Origin: Sulfolobus sp. A20
GTDB taxonomy: Archaea > Thermoproteota > Thermoprotei_A > Sulfolobales > Sulfolobaceae
DNA length: 64,000 nt
Direction: 5' to 3'
Assembly: GCF_001719125.1 (NCBI RefSeq)
Contig: NZ_CP017006.1
Coordinates: 1,488,001 to 1,552,000, forward strand
In this document: positions 55,712-64,000 of the stretch, piece by piece
How positions within the stretch are numbered: position 1 is the first letter of the stretch
Layout of the letters: the number at the start of each line of letters is the position of its first letter
Notes under the pieces: model-generated
What the model saw: only the letters and a program-made list of their open reading frames with translations
The model's database searches: none
Told to the model about the DNA's origin: nothing
Program-made: the position numbers and the translations under genes

Positions 55712-57406
55712 ATGAAATATAATTATAGTTTAGTTAAGGGTTTATCATCAACACAAATAGCTATAATTGTTGCTGTAGTAGTAATAATTGTAGTTATTGG
55801 GGCAGTAGCAGGAGTACTACTAACAAGAAAACCAACAACAACAATAGTAACAACAACAGTAACAAGCACAATAACAACAAGCACAACAACACCAGTAGTG
55901 ACAACAAGCACAACAGGACCAATAGTATTCTACACATGGTGGGCAACAGAAGGAAAAATAGCCCTACAACACTTAGTACCAGCATTCCAAAGCGCTACTG
56001 GATTACAAATGCAACCCTATATTGTGCCTGGAGCTGGTGGGACAAACGCTAAATACGCAATATTAGCTCTAATAGAAGCTGGAAAACCACCAGCAGCGTT
56101 TCAGGTACATTTTGGTCCGGAAATGATTAGTTATGTTGAGGCTGCGCCTAATGGTGTAAATTCATTTGTTAACGTTACACCCTATGCCCAACAATGGGGA
56201 CTATTCAACAATGCAGTATACGAAGTATTACAAGCAGGAGCGTTTAATGGAACATTGTTATCTATTCCAGTAAATGTTCATAGAGGAGCATTATTATATG
56301 TTAATGCTCAGTTATTAAGGGAGTATAATTTACCATTCCCCTACAATTTGAGTACACTAATTTATGATACAGTACAGTTGGCAAACCACGGAATTCACCC
56401 ATGGATAATACCCGGTGGAGACGGGGGATGGGACCAATTCAACCTATGGGAAGACATATTCCTATCCCTAGCTGGACCACAACTATATGACGAAATGATA
56501 TATGGAACCATAAACTTAAACAACGCTACAGTCCAAAAACTAATAAACGAGACCAACTACTGGTTCCTAAACTTCACATCCTACGATTACCCAGGCTGGC
56601 AATCAATGACGTGGACACAAGGACTAACACTACTCGTACAAGGAAAAGTAGCATTCCAAGCAAATGGAAACTGGCTAACAAACTACGCATATGACTTCCT
56701 AAACACATCAGCATACCCACCACTACCACAATACATAAACAACACAAGCATAACACTAATAGAATCCCCATTCCCAGGAACACAAAACTACTATGCACTA
56801 GTAATTGACTCCATAGGCATACCAGTAGGTCCTCAAGAACAACAAGCTCTACAACTAGCCCACTTCTGGTCATCATACCAAGGGCAGGAAATATGGACTA
56901 AGTGGAAGGCTGTAACATATTATAAGAACGCCACTGATTACTTCAACACTCCTGCTCAATGGTATGATTATCAACAGTTGATAAATGATTCTAAGAATCC
57001 TCAAGACTTCGTATATCAATTATCTGATGGTGGAGTATTTGATGATGTCTTCGCACAAATAGACTCTGGATTACTAACACTACAACAAGTCGGTAATGCA
57101 GGTTTATCAGCTTGGAACTCAACACTAGTCTCAGCAATGCATGAAGAGGAGAGTGAATGGCTAGCAGCAGCAAAACTAGGCTTAGGATACTTAGGATTTC
57201 CAAACCATCCATTCGCAAACTATTATCCACCATGGGTAATGAACCCAATGGCATATGGGTTAAAGAGTAGTAAAAGCGTAAATAGTGATACATCAAGCTT
57301 ACCACTAATACTAATACTATTAGGCTCAACAATATTGGCAACTGAAGTATTAATAAACAAAAAATTCATAAGCAAGGAAATGATTGTAAGATTAATCAAA
57401 TTATAA
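55712..57406 (+). CDS. glcS: Glucose ABC transporter substrate-binding protein GlcS
   Basis: A 564-residue secreted binding protein. The N-terminus LVKGLSSTQ followed by a hydrophobic helix is a class III signal peptide cut after Gly10 by PibD. A Thr/Ser/Pro linker (about residues 40-67) follows, then a large family 1 binding domain rich in Trp and Tyr, and a C-terminal hydrophobic helix (about residues 533-550) that may anchor it. It captures glucose or related sugars at the cell surface. Two parts (55808-55990 and about 56395-56880) use almost only A- or C-ending codons, unlike the rest. Confidence 0.9.
   Translation: MKYNYSLVKGLSSTQIAIIVAVVVIIVVIGAVAGVLLTRKPTTTIVTTTVTSTITTSTTTPVVTTSTTGPIVFYTWWATEGKIALQHLVPAFQSATGLQMQPYIVPGAGGTNAKYAILALIEAGKPPAAFQVHFGPEMISYVEAAPNGVNSFVNVTPYAQQWGLFNNAVYEVLQAGAFNGTLLSIPVNVHRGALLYVNAQLLREYNLPFPYNLSTLIYDTVQLANHGIHPWIIPGGDGGWDQFNLWEDIFLSLAGPQLYDEMIYGTINLNNATVQKLINETNYWFLNFTSYDYPGWQSMTWTQGLTLLVQGKVAFQANGNWLTNYAYDFLNTSAYPPLPQYINNTSITLIESPFPGTQNYYALVIDSIGIPVGPQEQQALQLAHFWSSYQGQEIWTKWKAVTYYKNATDYFNTPAQWYDYQQLINDSKNPQDFVYQLSDGGVFDDVFAQIDSGLLTLQQVGNAGLSAWNSTLVSAMHEEESEWLAAAKLGLGYLGFPNHPFANYYPPWVMNPMAYGLKSSKSVNSDTSSLPLILILLGSTILATEVLINKKFISKEMIVRLIKL
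56395..56880. other. A/C-rich composition patch in glcS
   Basis: Sample 56521-56580 counts A 24, C 18, T 12, G 6. Codons end mostly in A or C (AAC, TAC, ATA, CTA, ACA), then change back to mixed use after about 56880. A shorter similar patch covers 55808-55990. Confidence 0.8.
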
Positions 57407-57628
57407 ATAAGATTTTTTTCTATTTATGTTTTGTTTATACTTTTCTAACTCAGTATGGAATTCTTCTAATTCAATTTAAACTGATGCCAACCGCTTCTAA
57501 ATAATTATATAATTACTATCCTCAATAAATTTACTGAAATTGAATATAATATATACGTTAAGTCATGGCGAGGTAGTATAAAAAAGATTTGAAGTGTATT
57601 TAACTAAAACTTAATTCATTAATAAGGA

Positions 57629-57640
57629 ATATTTATAAGT
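57629..57640 (+). promoter_or_regulatory. TATA box of the 28-codon ORF
   Basis: ATATTTATAAGT, with the TATA core about 26 bp before the ATG at 57662, is close to the Sulfolobus leaderless promoter pattern. Confidence 0.6.
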
Positions 57641-57661
57641 TATCAAGACAAACAATTAACT

Positions 57662-57748
57662 ATGTGTTATGAAAAATATGAGAAAACTATGATACAACAG
57701 AGAAAAGCTAGAAAACAGAAGGTTGTAGCACCTTTACCTACCAGCTAA
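57662..57748 (+). CDS. Candidate 28-residue basic small protein
   Basis: ATG to TAA gives MCYEKYEKTM, then a basic IQQRKARKQK run and a VVAPLPTS tail. It is short, but the promoter 26 bp upstream is strong and the composition (many Lys, Arg, Gln) is protein-like. It ends two bases before the convergent metallopeptidase gene. Function unknown; it could bind nucleic acid. Confidence 0.45.
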   Translation: MCYEKYEKTMIQQRKARKQKVVAPLPTS

Positions 57749-57749
57749 G

Positions 57750-58136
57750 TTAAGAAGAGTTTTTTGCCTTTAATTTAAAATATTTTTTATATAATTTATT
57801 AACTTCTCTAGAGTTAACTTTCCTTCCATGACTTCTAAGCCCACCGGTGAAATTATAAGGGATGTGAAGAATTTCGTGTATCAAGACTCTAATTTTATCT
57901 TCGTAACTTAATTTTAAGAATCTCTCAGATATTAGCTCTATTACATAGACTGGTTTCATTTCAAATGCGTTTATGATAACCTTAGGAATACTCCAGATTC
58001 TAGCTATTGCTCTACTTTTACTACCAGTTGAGTACACAACTCTAACTCTATCAACATCGATATAGTTCAGATTTAACGTGATGATAATATCCCTAACTAG
58101 TTCCTCTTCTTGTATAGCCCTATTATAACTTATCAT
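57750..58136 (-). CDS. Predicted zinc metallopeptidase
   Basis: 128 residues. LIHEILHIPYNFTGGLRSHG contains HEILH (the HExxH zinc motif) and a downstream His as possible third ligand. It is a small minigluzincin-like predicted peptidase of the archaeal COG4900 type (recognition moderate). It overlaps the creatininase-type gene by four bases and may process the same metabolite or act as maturation factor; neither is proven. Confidence 0.7.
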   Translation of the reverse strand: MISYNRAIQEEELVRDIIITLNLNYIDVDRVRVVYSTGSKSRAIARIWSIPKVIINAFEMKPVYVIELISERFLKLSYEDKIRVLIHEILHIPYNFTGGLRSHGRKVNSREVNKLYKKYFKLKAKNSS

Positions 58137-58843
58137 ATCTTATCACTAGAAAAGGATAGAATTACATTCACTAACTCTCTTATTTTCTGTCTTAATACAT
58201 TTTCTCCTAGTTGCTCATCAATAATGATCGGCTTTCCATCATTTAACACACCATATATGTTTCCCTCTTTTGAAGGATATAAGGTGAAAACTCCAGTTTT
58301 AACGTTATAATCCTTTATCTCCTTTATCTTATCTATTTTAACTAAACTTTTGTTAATTACATATATCCTTGATGTCTCAATACTGCCTGCATGAAGATCA
58401 TTAACCTTGAAGACTTCCTTATCCTTATCGTCAAATACGTTAAAGATTAGCACCTTAGCTTTATCATTATTCATGTTAAATTCCCTCTGAACTAACGGTA
58501 AAAAATAATTATTACCTCCGTGACCGTTAACTATAACAAATCTTGTTAAACCTAAGTTATCTTTCGCACTATACAAAATGTCTTTTACTAGGGAAATTGC
58601 TGTTGCAAAACTCAGCGTAACGAAAGGAAATCCCTTATGCTCGATGGAAACTCCATAGAATATTGTGGGAAATAAAAGTACCCTATCCTTTAACTCCTCT
58701 TCTACTTTGACAGAAATATATTCTGCAATAATTCCGTCAGTGCCTAGAGGTAGATGAGGACCATGTTGCTCGATGCTTCCTATCGGAATAATTCCTACCG
58801 AATCACTCCTTATGTCATCTTTTGTTATTTCCACTAACTTCAT
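58133..58843 (-). CDS. Creatininase/MftE-family amidohydrolase
   Basis: 236 residues. IPIGSIEQHGPHLPLGTDG (about residue 20) has the metal-binding Glu, His and Asp, VNGHGGN is the central motif and HAGSIETS the last. Members hydrolyse creatinine, formamidopyrimidines or peptide tails such as mycofactocin. The substrate cannot be told here. It is coupled to the metallopeptidase gene downstream. Confidence 0.85.
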   Translation of the reverse strand: MKLVEITKDDIRSDSVGIIPIGSIEQHGPHLPLGTDGIIAEYISVKVEEELKDRVLLFPTIFYGVSIEHKGFPFVTLSFATAISLVKDILYSAKDNLGLTRFVIVNGHGGNNYFLPLVQREFNMNNDKAKVLIFNVFDDKDKEVFKVNDLHAGSIETSRIYVINKSLVKIDKIKEIKDYNVKTGVFTLYPSKEGNIYGVLNDGKPIIIDEQLGENVLRQKIRELVNVILSFSSDKI

Positions 58844-58885
58844 TGATATGTATACATTATAGGACGTTTTTATTTGTTGCTTTTT

Positions 58886-58926
58886 CCAACTTTCTCTCTG
58901 GCATGAATGGTCAAGCTTTCCTCATC
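58886..58926 (-). repeat. Degraded IS200/IS605-like end motif
   Basis: TTTCTCTCTGGCATGAATGG then CAAGCTTTCC: a weakened version of the GCCAT...ATGG copy at 42647. Confidence 0.4.
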
Positions 58927-59083
58927 TTGTAACACTAAGGATCTCAATTAACTTGAACAGAATAACGTAAATTGTTAAAGCAATTTTCCATCTAAATCTT
59001 TAAAGATTTAGGAAAATTATTCAAGGACATGTAGATTAAATTTAGAGTCTAATAAAAATATATTTAAATAATTTAATAAAAGA

Positions 59084-60040
59084 TTACAATATTTCGATTT
59101 CCTTATTGAATATATCCTTAGGTAAATACGCTGTTACTATCCAGTTAGGTACGTCAACTACTTCACTAACCCTTAAGTTCACAGCTACGCTCGCTAGCAT
59201 ATAAGCCTCCACTGGAGTCATATATTTACTTAAGATCGAAATTATACCTTTTATAGCCTTTTTCGATGCTATCCATAAATTGTTATCGATACCTGGATAG
59301 GCTATGTATTCATTATACTCAGTTTCTTTAACCTTTTTAGTTACGAACACGGGTTGTGATAATCCTACATTTTTCAGTAATTTAATCTTCATAGTTACTT
59401 CCATTGGAGCCTCTATTGCTGTACCACAAACTTCTCCATCGCCTTGTGCTAAATGCGTATCCCCCACTGATAATAAAGCTCCTTTTACGAAAACTGGTAA
59501 ATACAATTTAGTCCCAACCGTTAGATGCTTAATATCCATATTACCTCCATTTTCTCTAGGCGGAATAGTACTAAGCTTCCCTCTAGTTTGTAAAGCCGTG
59601 CCTATAACTCCAGGGAATGGATTCAACGGTATTTTAACCTCTAGATCACCAAATTTAGCGTAAGCATAATTATCATCAGCCTTCCATATTTTTAAGGCAG
59701 GCCCTAAAACATCTATTGGTGAAGTATATTGCTCATCGGCGAGGAATCCAAATCCTGGCAAAACTCCGGTCCATCCCCAACCTTTATTCTTAAACTCTAG
59801 GAACTCTATTTCTAAAGCGTCTCCAGGCTCAGCGTTCTTTACTTCTATAGGTCCAGTTAGTGGATGGATTCTGGAGAAATCAAGCTTTAGTAAATCTTTT
59901 TCTATAGATGATGGAGTTACTTGACCATCAGACGCCTCTTTAGTCTCTACTGTTATAATGTCCCCATCACTTATACTCATTATAGGTTGTAATGAGTTAT
60001 CCCACTTATTGTGGGTTATAGCATGTATAGTGTATTGCAT
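59084..60040 (-). CDS. Acetamidase/formamidase
   Basis: 318 residues of the FmdA/AmdA family. SVGDTHLAQGDGEVCGTAIE (about residues 193-212) is the family active site; HPLTGPIEVKNAEPGDALE and the GFG...F stretch near residue 77 are also conserved. It releases ammonia from short amides such as formamide. Single gene. Confidence 0.9.
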   Translation of the reverse strand: MQYTIHAITHNKWDNSLQPIMSISDGDIITVETKEASDGQVTPSSIEKDLLKLDFSRIHPLTGPIEVKNAEPGDALEIEFLEFKNKGWGWTGVLPGFGFLADEQYTSPIDVLGPALKIWKADDNYAYAKFGDLEVKIPLNPFPGVIGTALQTRGKLSTIPPRENGGNMDIKHLTVGTKLYLPVFVKGALLSVGDTHLAQGDGEVCGTAIEAPMEVTMKIKLLKNVGLSQPVFVTKKVKETEYNEYIAYPGIDNNLWIASKKAIKGIISILSKYMTPVEAYMLASVAVNLRVSEVVDVPNWIVTAYLPKDIFNKEIEIL

Positions 60041-60199
60041 CGATATTCATTACCTTTTCAACCTTATAAGTTTGGAAGTTTTCGAATACTTTAATACTGA
60101 CCTCCTTCCTAAATGGCTTGCCTTTGCCAGTTCATGCTCCCTAGATTATGTAATATTTTTCGAAAAAATTTAAATAACAATAAAGGATTAGTAAGAGAC

Positions 60200-60736
60200 A
60201 TGGAAGATAGAAAAATTAGCCCATTCTTATTATCCCTACCGATAAGGAAAATATTTGATAACGTTAATGAGGTATTAAAATACATTAAGAGTGGGATGAC
60301 CGTTCTAGATCATGGATGTGGCCCTGGATTTTACACTATTCCTATCGCTAGAAAAGTTGGAGATAAAGGATTCGTTTATGCTGTTGACTCTGATGAAAAG
60401 CAGATAAAGGTGTTGCAGAGAAAATTAGAAAGGTTAAATATCAATAATGTGAAGACAATAGTTTCTAGGGATTTATCGCAGATACCATCTAACACTATTG
60501 ATTTTTTGTTATCAAAGGACGTTTTATGTTGCACAGTTCTACATAAAGAGTTAGCAGAGGAAATAAAAAGGGTTCTTAAACCTAACGGCTTAGCCTTTAT
60601 TACCATAAGAAAGGGCTTTGGTTCTGATCCTAGAAATATTACATCAAAAGAATTATTCTCCTTATTTCCAGACAGTTTAATTAAAAGGGATGGAGTGTTT
60701 ACGGCACTAGTATTATATATGAAAAGAACTGACTAA
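60200..60736 (+). CDS. Class I SAM-dependent methyltransferase
   Basis: About 178 residues. VLDHGCGPGFYT (about residue 38) is the SAM-binding motif I, VYAVDSDEKQ motif II, and RVLKPNGLAFITIR the later strand. The ATG at 60200 is chosen; 29 in-frame codons upstream run through AT-rich leader. It methylates an unknown small molecule or protein. Confidence 0.83.
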   Translation: MEDRKISPFLLSLPIRKIFDNVNEVLKYIKSGMTVLDHGCGPGFYTIPIARKVGDKGFVYAVDSDEKQIKVLQRKLERLNINNVKTIVSRDLSQIPSNTIDFLLSKDVLCCTVLHKELAEEIKRVLKPNGLAFITIRKGFGSDPRNITSKELFSLFPDSLIKRDGVFTALVLYMKRTD

Positions 60737-60803
60737 TATTCGATAGTTGATTATAGTATATAATAGAGTAAATTATGAGACGCTTGTATTAGACTCTAGT
60801 TTT

Positions 60804-60838
60804 CTGACTTCTTCCCCGCTATAGAGGCTTTCCTCAAC
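60804..60838 (-). repeat. IS200/IS605-like right-end motif
   Basis: CTGACTTCTTCCCCGC, a short AT loop, GAGGCTTTCC. Relatively well kept; another possible fragment follows near 60886-60905. Confidence 0.5.
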
Positions 60839-60939
60839 TTTGAAATACCTTTAAGTTTTTTAGCTCGAATCGTCACAATTAAACGTGGTGAGGAGAACTC
60901 CCCAGACTGAACGATTGATGAATCCTTTAAGTGCTGACC

Positions 60940-61716
60940 TTATATTACCTTTAGCCCTCTTAGATTAACCTCAATTTGTTTCCTAAGTATTTCCCCTGCT
61001 GTACCCCCTATGTCTATTTCTCCTATACTAAAATCTTTGTTAATCATTTGTTCCAGATGACGGCTTAACACGTTGGGACTAACAATGCCACCATGAGCTA
61101 ATCCTACCATATTAGGCTTCAAGTTTATTTGGAATTTAAGGCTATTGACATATTCATCATAATCTAATGGGGGAGGTGTAGTTGGTATTACCACACCATT
61201 AAAGAAAGCTCCTGCGCTATCTCCGGTGAATAATACATCGTTAACCATTACTGAAATGTGATGCTTAGCATGACCTGGAGTATGATAAATTTGCAAAATT
61301 CTCCCTTCTCCCAGATCAAAATTTTCTCCTCCATCAACCTCTATGACTTTATCTTGTTCTATCTTAGTGAACTCTCCATAAACATAATATAGATCTCCTA
61401 AGACATTTCTTGCTGATTCGTTAAGTCTCTTAACGCCCTCATCAGAGGTTAAATATTTCTTAAAACCGCTTTTCACCAAGATTTTAACGTTCTTATACAT
61501 ATTAATTATCTCTTGCAGTAGTCCTATGTGATCTATGTGAATGTGCGTCAAAATAACTAAGTCCAGCTTGTCGAGAAAAGATGAATCCATGATTGAGTTT
61601 GAAACTCCAGCATCTATCATTACGTTCATTTTATCCCCACAAACTACATAAACTGTAACAATCTCTGGAAATTCTGGAGGACCAGCTGGGACTGCGTGAA
61701 GACCTCTACAAGGCAT
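60940..61716 (-). CDS. MBL-fold metallo-hydrolase
   Basis: 258 residues. THIHIDHIG (about residue 57) is the HxHxDH zinc motif; TPGHAKHH, FTGDSAG and LAHGG are the further ligands. The N-terminal MPCRGLHAVPAGPPEFPE is short and polar. Such enzymes hydrolyse thioesters, lactones or phosphodiesters; the GLX2-like order suggests a thioester, but the substrate is open. Confidence 0.86.
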   Translation of the reverse strand: MPCRGLHAVPAGPPEFPEIVTVYVVCGDKMNVMIDAGVSNSIMDSSFLDKLDLVILTHIHIDHIGLLQEIINMYKNVKILVKSGFKKYLTSDEGVKRLNESARNVLGDLYYVYGEFTKIEQDKVIEVDGGENFDLGEGRILQIYHTPGHAKHHISVMVNDVLFTGDSAGAFFNGVVIPTTPPPLDYDEYVNSLKFQINLKPNMVGLAHGGIVSPNVLSRHLEQMINKDFSIGEIDIGGTAGEILRKQIEVNLRGLKVI

Positions 61717-62279
61717 AAGTATTAAGAATTATTTACCAATAAAAAAGATTATGTTAAAAGTCACATTTCGGTCCTAGAATTTACAAAATGTGGAAAAGCC
61801 TCGCCGTTTATGGCAGGAATGATAAAATCGTTGAAGCCAACTCTATATGCAGATGGGTGGGGCTCTCCTACACTCTTGACTGTCATATGACAATCGTTAA
61901 GGGAGACCTATAAGGGGAGGAAGTCAGAATACTTAGGTTTTTTGTAAGTATGACGCAGTAAGTAATATGGGAGTTGATACTCTAATTATGGAGAGACAAG
62001 TTGGTTTCAACCCAGAATTTACTTATGGTCTACTAGCAACCATGAAGGAGAAATCCTCCATAGCATTAAAAAGTTCATCAAGTGCTTTTAGGTGGTATTT
62101 AACTCTTAATTAACGGATACAAGATACATGCTCTCGAAAAGATTTTATTTATATTAAAATAACAAAGAACTTAGGGATATAATTTATTGAATTAGACTCA
62201 TAAAATCGATTTAATTTATTCAGTGACCTTTATGTGTGCTAACAATGAATTTATTATACTCAAGAACATAGATTAAATA
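61717..62279. other. Gene-free region with decayed mobile DNA
   Basis: IS200/IS605-like fragments occur at 61795-61822 and 61913-61928, with a perfect 12-bp palindrome TGTCATATGACA between (61881-61892). A short broken frame (about 61970-62110) might be a transposase remnant. The end is AT-rich promoter DNA for the 62280 gene. Confidence 0.45.
61795..61822 (+). repeat. Degraded IS200/IS605-like end motif
   Basis: GAAAAGCCTCGCC, GCCGTTTATGGC stem and AGGAATG. With the GGGGAGGAAGTCAG fragment at 61913 it may be one element split by about 90 bp. Confidence 0.45.
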
Positions 62280-63074
62280 ATGAAGTATCAAATAATTATT
62301 GCAATAATAGCTGTTGTATTAATTGTAGTTGGCATATTATTTTTGGAAAGGAATCTTTTAATAACTCAGCAAGGAAATATATCAAAGGTTGTCTTTCCAA
62401 CTCAAGATCAAATTACCCCTGCTCTGGGAAGTGGTTGGAATGTAACTGGTATTCTAGAAGAGAACTTTAGCAACGCAGTATATAGTCAATATCCTGGTGC
62501 TATAACGTTATACCAAGAATACATTCAGAATGGTAATCAAACCATAACTCTCACTGTATTACTCCTTAACTCTACTACTAATATCCAAGGAATTAAGGTA
62601 GGGAAGTACTTGATTACAGCAAATATCACTGGTAATTCAACGCCAATAAATCTTAAGAGTATAGAAAATTTGGAACTGAGCTCGCTGAGGAGTGGCAAAG
62701 GTTTATCTCCTACGCTTAACCCTCTGCTAATCCCAGTCAAGGAAAACATCACACTATTGGAGTTTGGAAATGCAACAACGAGAAATTATACGCTTTATTT
62801 TGAATCAATAGAATATAACAAAACTTTCACATATATTGATTTAGCTGTATCTTCAAATATTAGTAACCTATTTAATCAATTATTATCGTCTGCCGGTAAG
62901 AATGTAACCATTTCCACTTTTGACAATGCAAAGTATTTCAATATAAGCTTCACGAGCTTCTATGGTTCAGTTTATTATACTGTGGGAATTAAGGATAATT
63001 ATTTAGTCTTCATACAATCCGAGACTCCTCAATCATTCACGTTCTTTACTTATATAATAAACGAGTTACCTTGA
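62280..63074 (+). CDS. Secreted or membrane-anchored glycoprotein, unknown
   Basis: 264 residues with an N-terminal hydrophobic helix (about residues 4-24) and a beta-rich external part with more than ten N-glycosylation sequons (NIS, NVT, NGT type). No cysteine, no motif recognised. AT-rich promoter immediately upstream with the ATG probably near the 5' end of the mRNA. Function unknown. Confidence 0.65.
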   Translation: MKYQIIIAIIAVVLIVVGILFLERNLLITQQGNISKVVFPTQDQITPALGSGWNVTGILEENFSNAVYSQYPGAITLYQEYIQNGNQTITLTVLLLNSTTNIQGIKVGKYLITANITGNSTPINLKSIENLELSSLRSGKGLSPTLNPLLIPVKENITLLEFGNATTRNYTLYFESIEYNKTFTYIDLAVSSNISNLFNQLLSSAGKNVTISTFDNAKYFNISFTSFYGSVYYTVGIKDNYLVFIQSETPQSFTFFTYIINELP

Positions 63075-63345
63075 GAGATTTAAGCGAATGCAGTATGTTG
63101 TCTAATTTTTACGTTAAAATAGCTTTTAGATATTAAGATTTTTTGCTAACAGATGTTTAATATACATAAATTTTGTCCAACCAATCTAAATAATTTATGT
63201 TATTAACAATCTTAATGAATCCTCGTTTCATGAAAAAAGTACAACACTAACAAGTTATAAAGTACCAGAATCTGGAAAATAGATTAAAAAGTTTTAATGA
63301 TCACCCAATTAATGAATATAAATGAGAAACACTTAAGACGATTGC

Positions 63346-64000
63346 ATGAAAGAAGAGGTAAAAGTTTCAATAGCATCAAGTATAGGGATTGCTTTTGAAT
63401 TTTATGATTTTTTAATATTTGGATTCGTAGCAAGTATATTAGCTCAACTATTCTTTCCATCATCTAATAAGATAGCATCACTCTTAGCTACTTTCGCTGC
63501 ATTTGCTACAGGTTTTGCTGGCAGACCTCTAGGAGCTATAGTTTTTGGACATTTAGGTGATAAGATAGGCAGGAAATATACTCTGATCCTCACAATGAGT
63601 ATAATGGGACTTTCATCTCTTTTCACCGGTCTATTACCAGGCTATGCTATTTTGGGCATTCTTGCCCCAACCCTATTAGTGTTGCTGAGGTTCCTTCAAG
63701 GGTTTTCACTAGGCGGGGAATTCGGAGGAGGGATAACCTTAACTGCTGAGTTCGCTAAACCATCAGAAAGAGCTACTTATGTAGGAATAGCTCAGATGGC
63801 CCAAGGTATAGGTCCGCTCATGGCTACTGGGCTTATATTTATATTCTCGTCATTAATGTCTCCACCATCATTTTCCTCAATAGGTTGGAGAATTCTATTT
63901 GTAATAGGAGCTTTCATAGCAATTATAGGTATCATTATTAGACTAAAGATTAACGAATCACCGGTATTCAAGAGAATACGAGATACTAATGAGGTATCTA
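63346..64000 (+). CDS. MFS transporter, metabolite:H+ symporter type (3' end beyond window)
   Basis: The frame is open from the ATG at 63346 to the right edge, at least 218 codons. FEFYDFLIFGF in helix 1, GRPLGAIVFGHLGDKIGRKYTL (motif A, written in parts: GHLGDKIGRK) and GGEFGGG mark the same symporter class as the gene at 51264. About six helices are seen. Substrate unknown. Confidence 0.85.
   Translation, partial: MKEEVKVSIASSIGIAFEFYDFLIFGFVASILAQLFFPSSNKIASLLATFAAFATGFAGRPLGAIVFGHLGDKIGRKYTLILTMSIMGLSSLFTGLLPGYAILGILAPTLLVLLRFLQGFSLGGEFGGGITLTAEFAKPSERATYVGIAQMAQGIGPLMATGLIFIFSSLMSPPSFSSIGWRILFVIGAFIAIIGIIIRLKINESPVFKRIRDTNEVS

Larger units (their letters stand above)
57407..57749. other. 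Intergenic region after glcS with one small ORF
   Basis: Mostly AT-rich. It holds the TATA box and small ORF at 57629-57748 and no other supported feature. Confidence 0.4.

Noticed and set aside
55723-55985. Leu/Val-rich minus-strand frames under the glcS stalk
   Set aside because: They are the antisense of the Thr/Ser-rich repeats and have no promoter.
55808-55990. Direct T/S repeats of glcS as a CRISPR-like or satellite array
   Set aside because: They encode the Thr/Ser linker in frame and have no spacers.
56574-57341. Two minus-strand frames (100 and 116 codons) in glcS
   Set aside because: Leu/Val-rich antisense shadows of the A/C-rich patch; GlcS is clearly the gene.
61970-62110. Possible short transposase C-terminus
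   Set aside because: Only about 45 broken codons with no transposase motif; reported only as part of the gene-free region.

Overview
The window reads as chromosome of a thermoacidophilic crenarchaeon of the Sulfolobaceae, most likely a Saccharolobus (S. solfataricus/S. islandicus group). The reasons are: AT-rich DNA with short intergenic regions; TATA boxes about 26 bp upstream of start codons (leaderless genes) next to GGTG/GAGG ribosome sites inside operons; doxD/doxA thiosulfate:quinone oxidoreductase genes; a glucose ABC transporter with a class III (pilin-like) signal peptide on its binding protein; and families such as DUF929, DUF2173 and PaREP1. From memory the gene order resembles part of the S. 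solfataricus chromosome, but this was not checked. I saw no tRNA, rRNA or CRISPR array.

Layout. 1-9129: truncated SF2 helicase, doxDA, a tandem PaREP1-like pair, aldose epimerase, DUF2173 protein, MFS transporter, DEAD-box helicase and a Sulfolobales-type unknown. 9456-11936: a three-gene operon of circularly permuted ATP-grasp, transglutaminase and a short alpha-E protein. 12187-18232: membrane proteins, two APC permeases and an ABC-2 exporter. 18252-24108: a DUF929 thioredoxin-like protein, a stalked secreted protein, a membrane polyferredoxin, a START-like protein, a double-HTH Lrp-type regulator and DUF1059 proteins. 24194-31850: sulfur metabolism, with a sulfide:quinone oxidoreductase-like flavoprotein, TusA-like protein and rhodanese, then a complete-looking sulfate assimilation set (Sat, CysH, sulfite reductase, SUMT for siroheme). 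32717-40971: acetate/fatty-acid use (SatP, XdhC-like, alcohol dehydrogenase, acyl-CoA dehydrogenase, acyl-CoA ligase, thiolase, DUF35 protein, 3-hydroxyacyl-CoA dehydrogenase). 40972-49945: DsrE, EamA, malic enzyme, GNAT, acetyl-CoA synthetase, thioesterase, SBP56 and small membrane proteins. 49970-57406: two MFS transporters and the glucose ABC transporter glcVUT/glcS. 57662-64000: a 28-codon ORF, metallopeptidase, creatininase-type amidase, formamidase, methyltransferase, MBL hydrolase, a secreted protein and a truncated MFS transporter.

How the genes work together. Sat, CysH and the siroheme sulfite reductase would take sulfate to sulfide, and SUMT supplies the siroheme precursor. A near-identical 15-bp palindrome lies just upstream of the TATA boxes of both the cysH/sat divergent promoter and the rhodanese promoter, suggesting one regulon. 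The lipid/acetate block feeds acetyl-CoA and is near malic enzyme and Acs. The glc genes import sugar.

Most unusual signals: (1) sharply bounded patches in glcV and glcS where the + strand is rich in A and C and poor in G and T whatever the coding direction; (2) the shared sulfur-gene operators; (3) the minimal alpha-E operon; (4) about ten decayed IS200/IS605-like right-end hairpins in the intergenic regions; (5) the 117-bp exact duplication joining two PaREP1-like genes in different frames.
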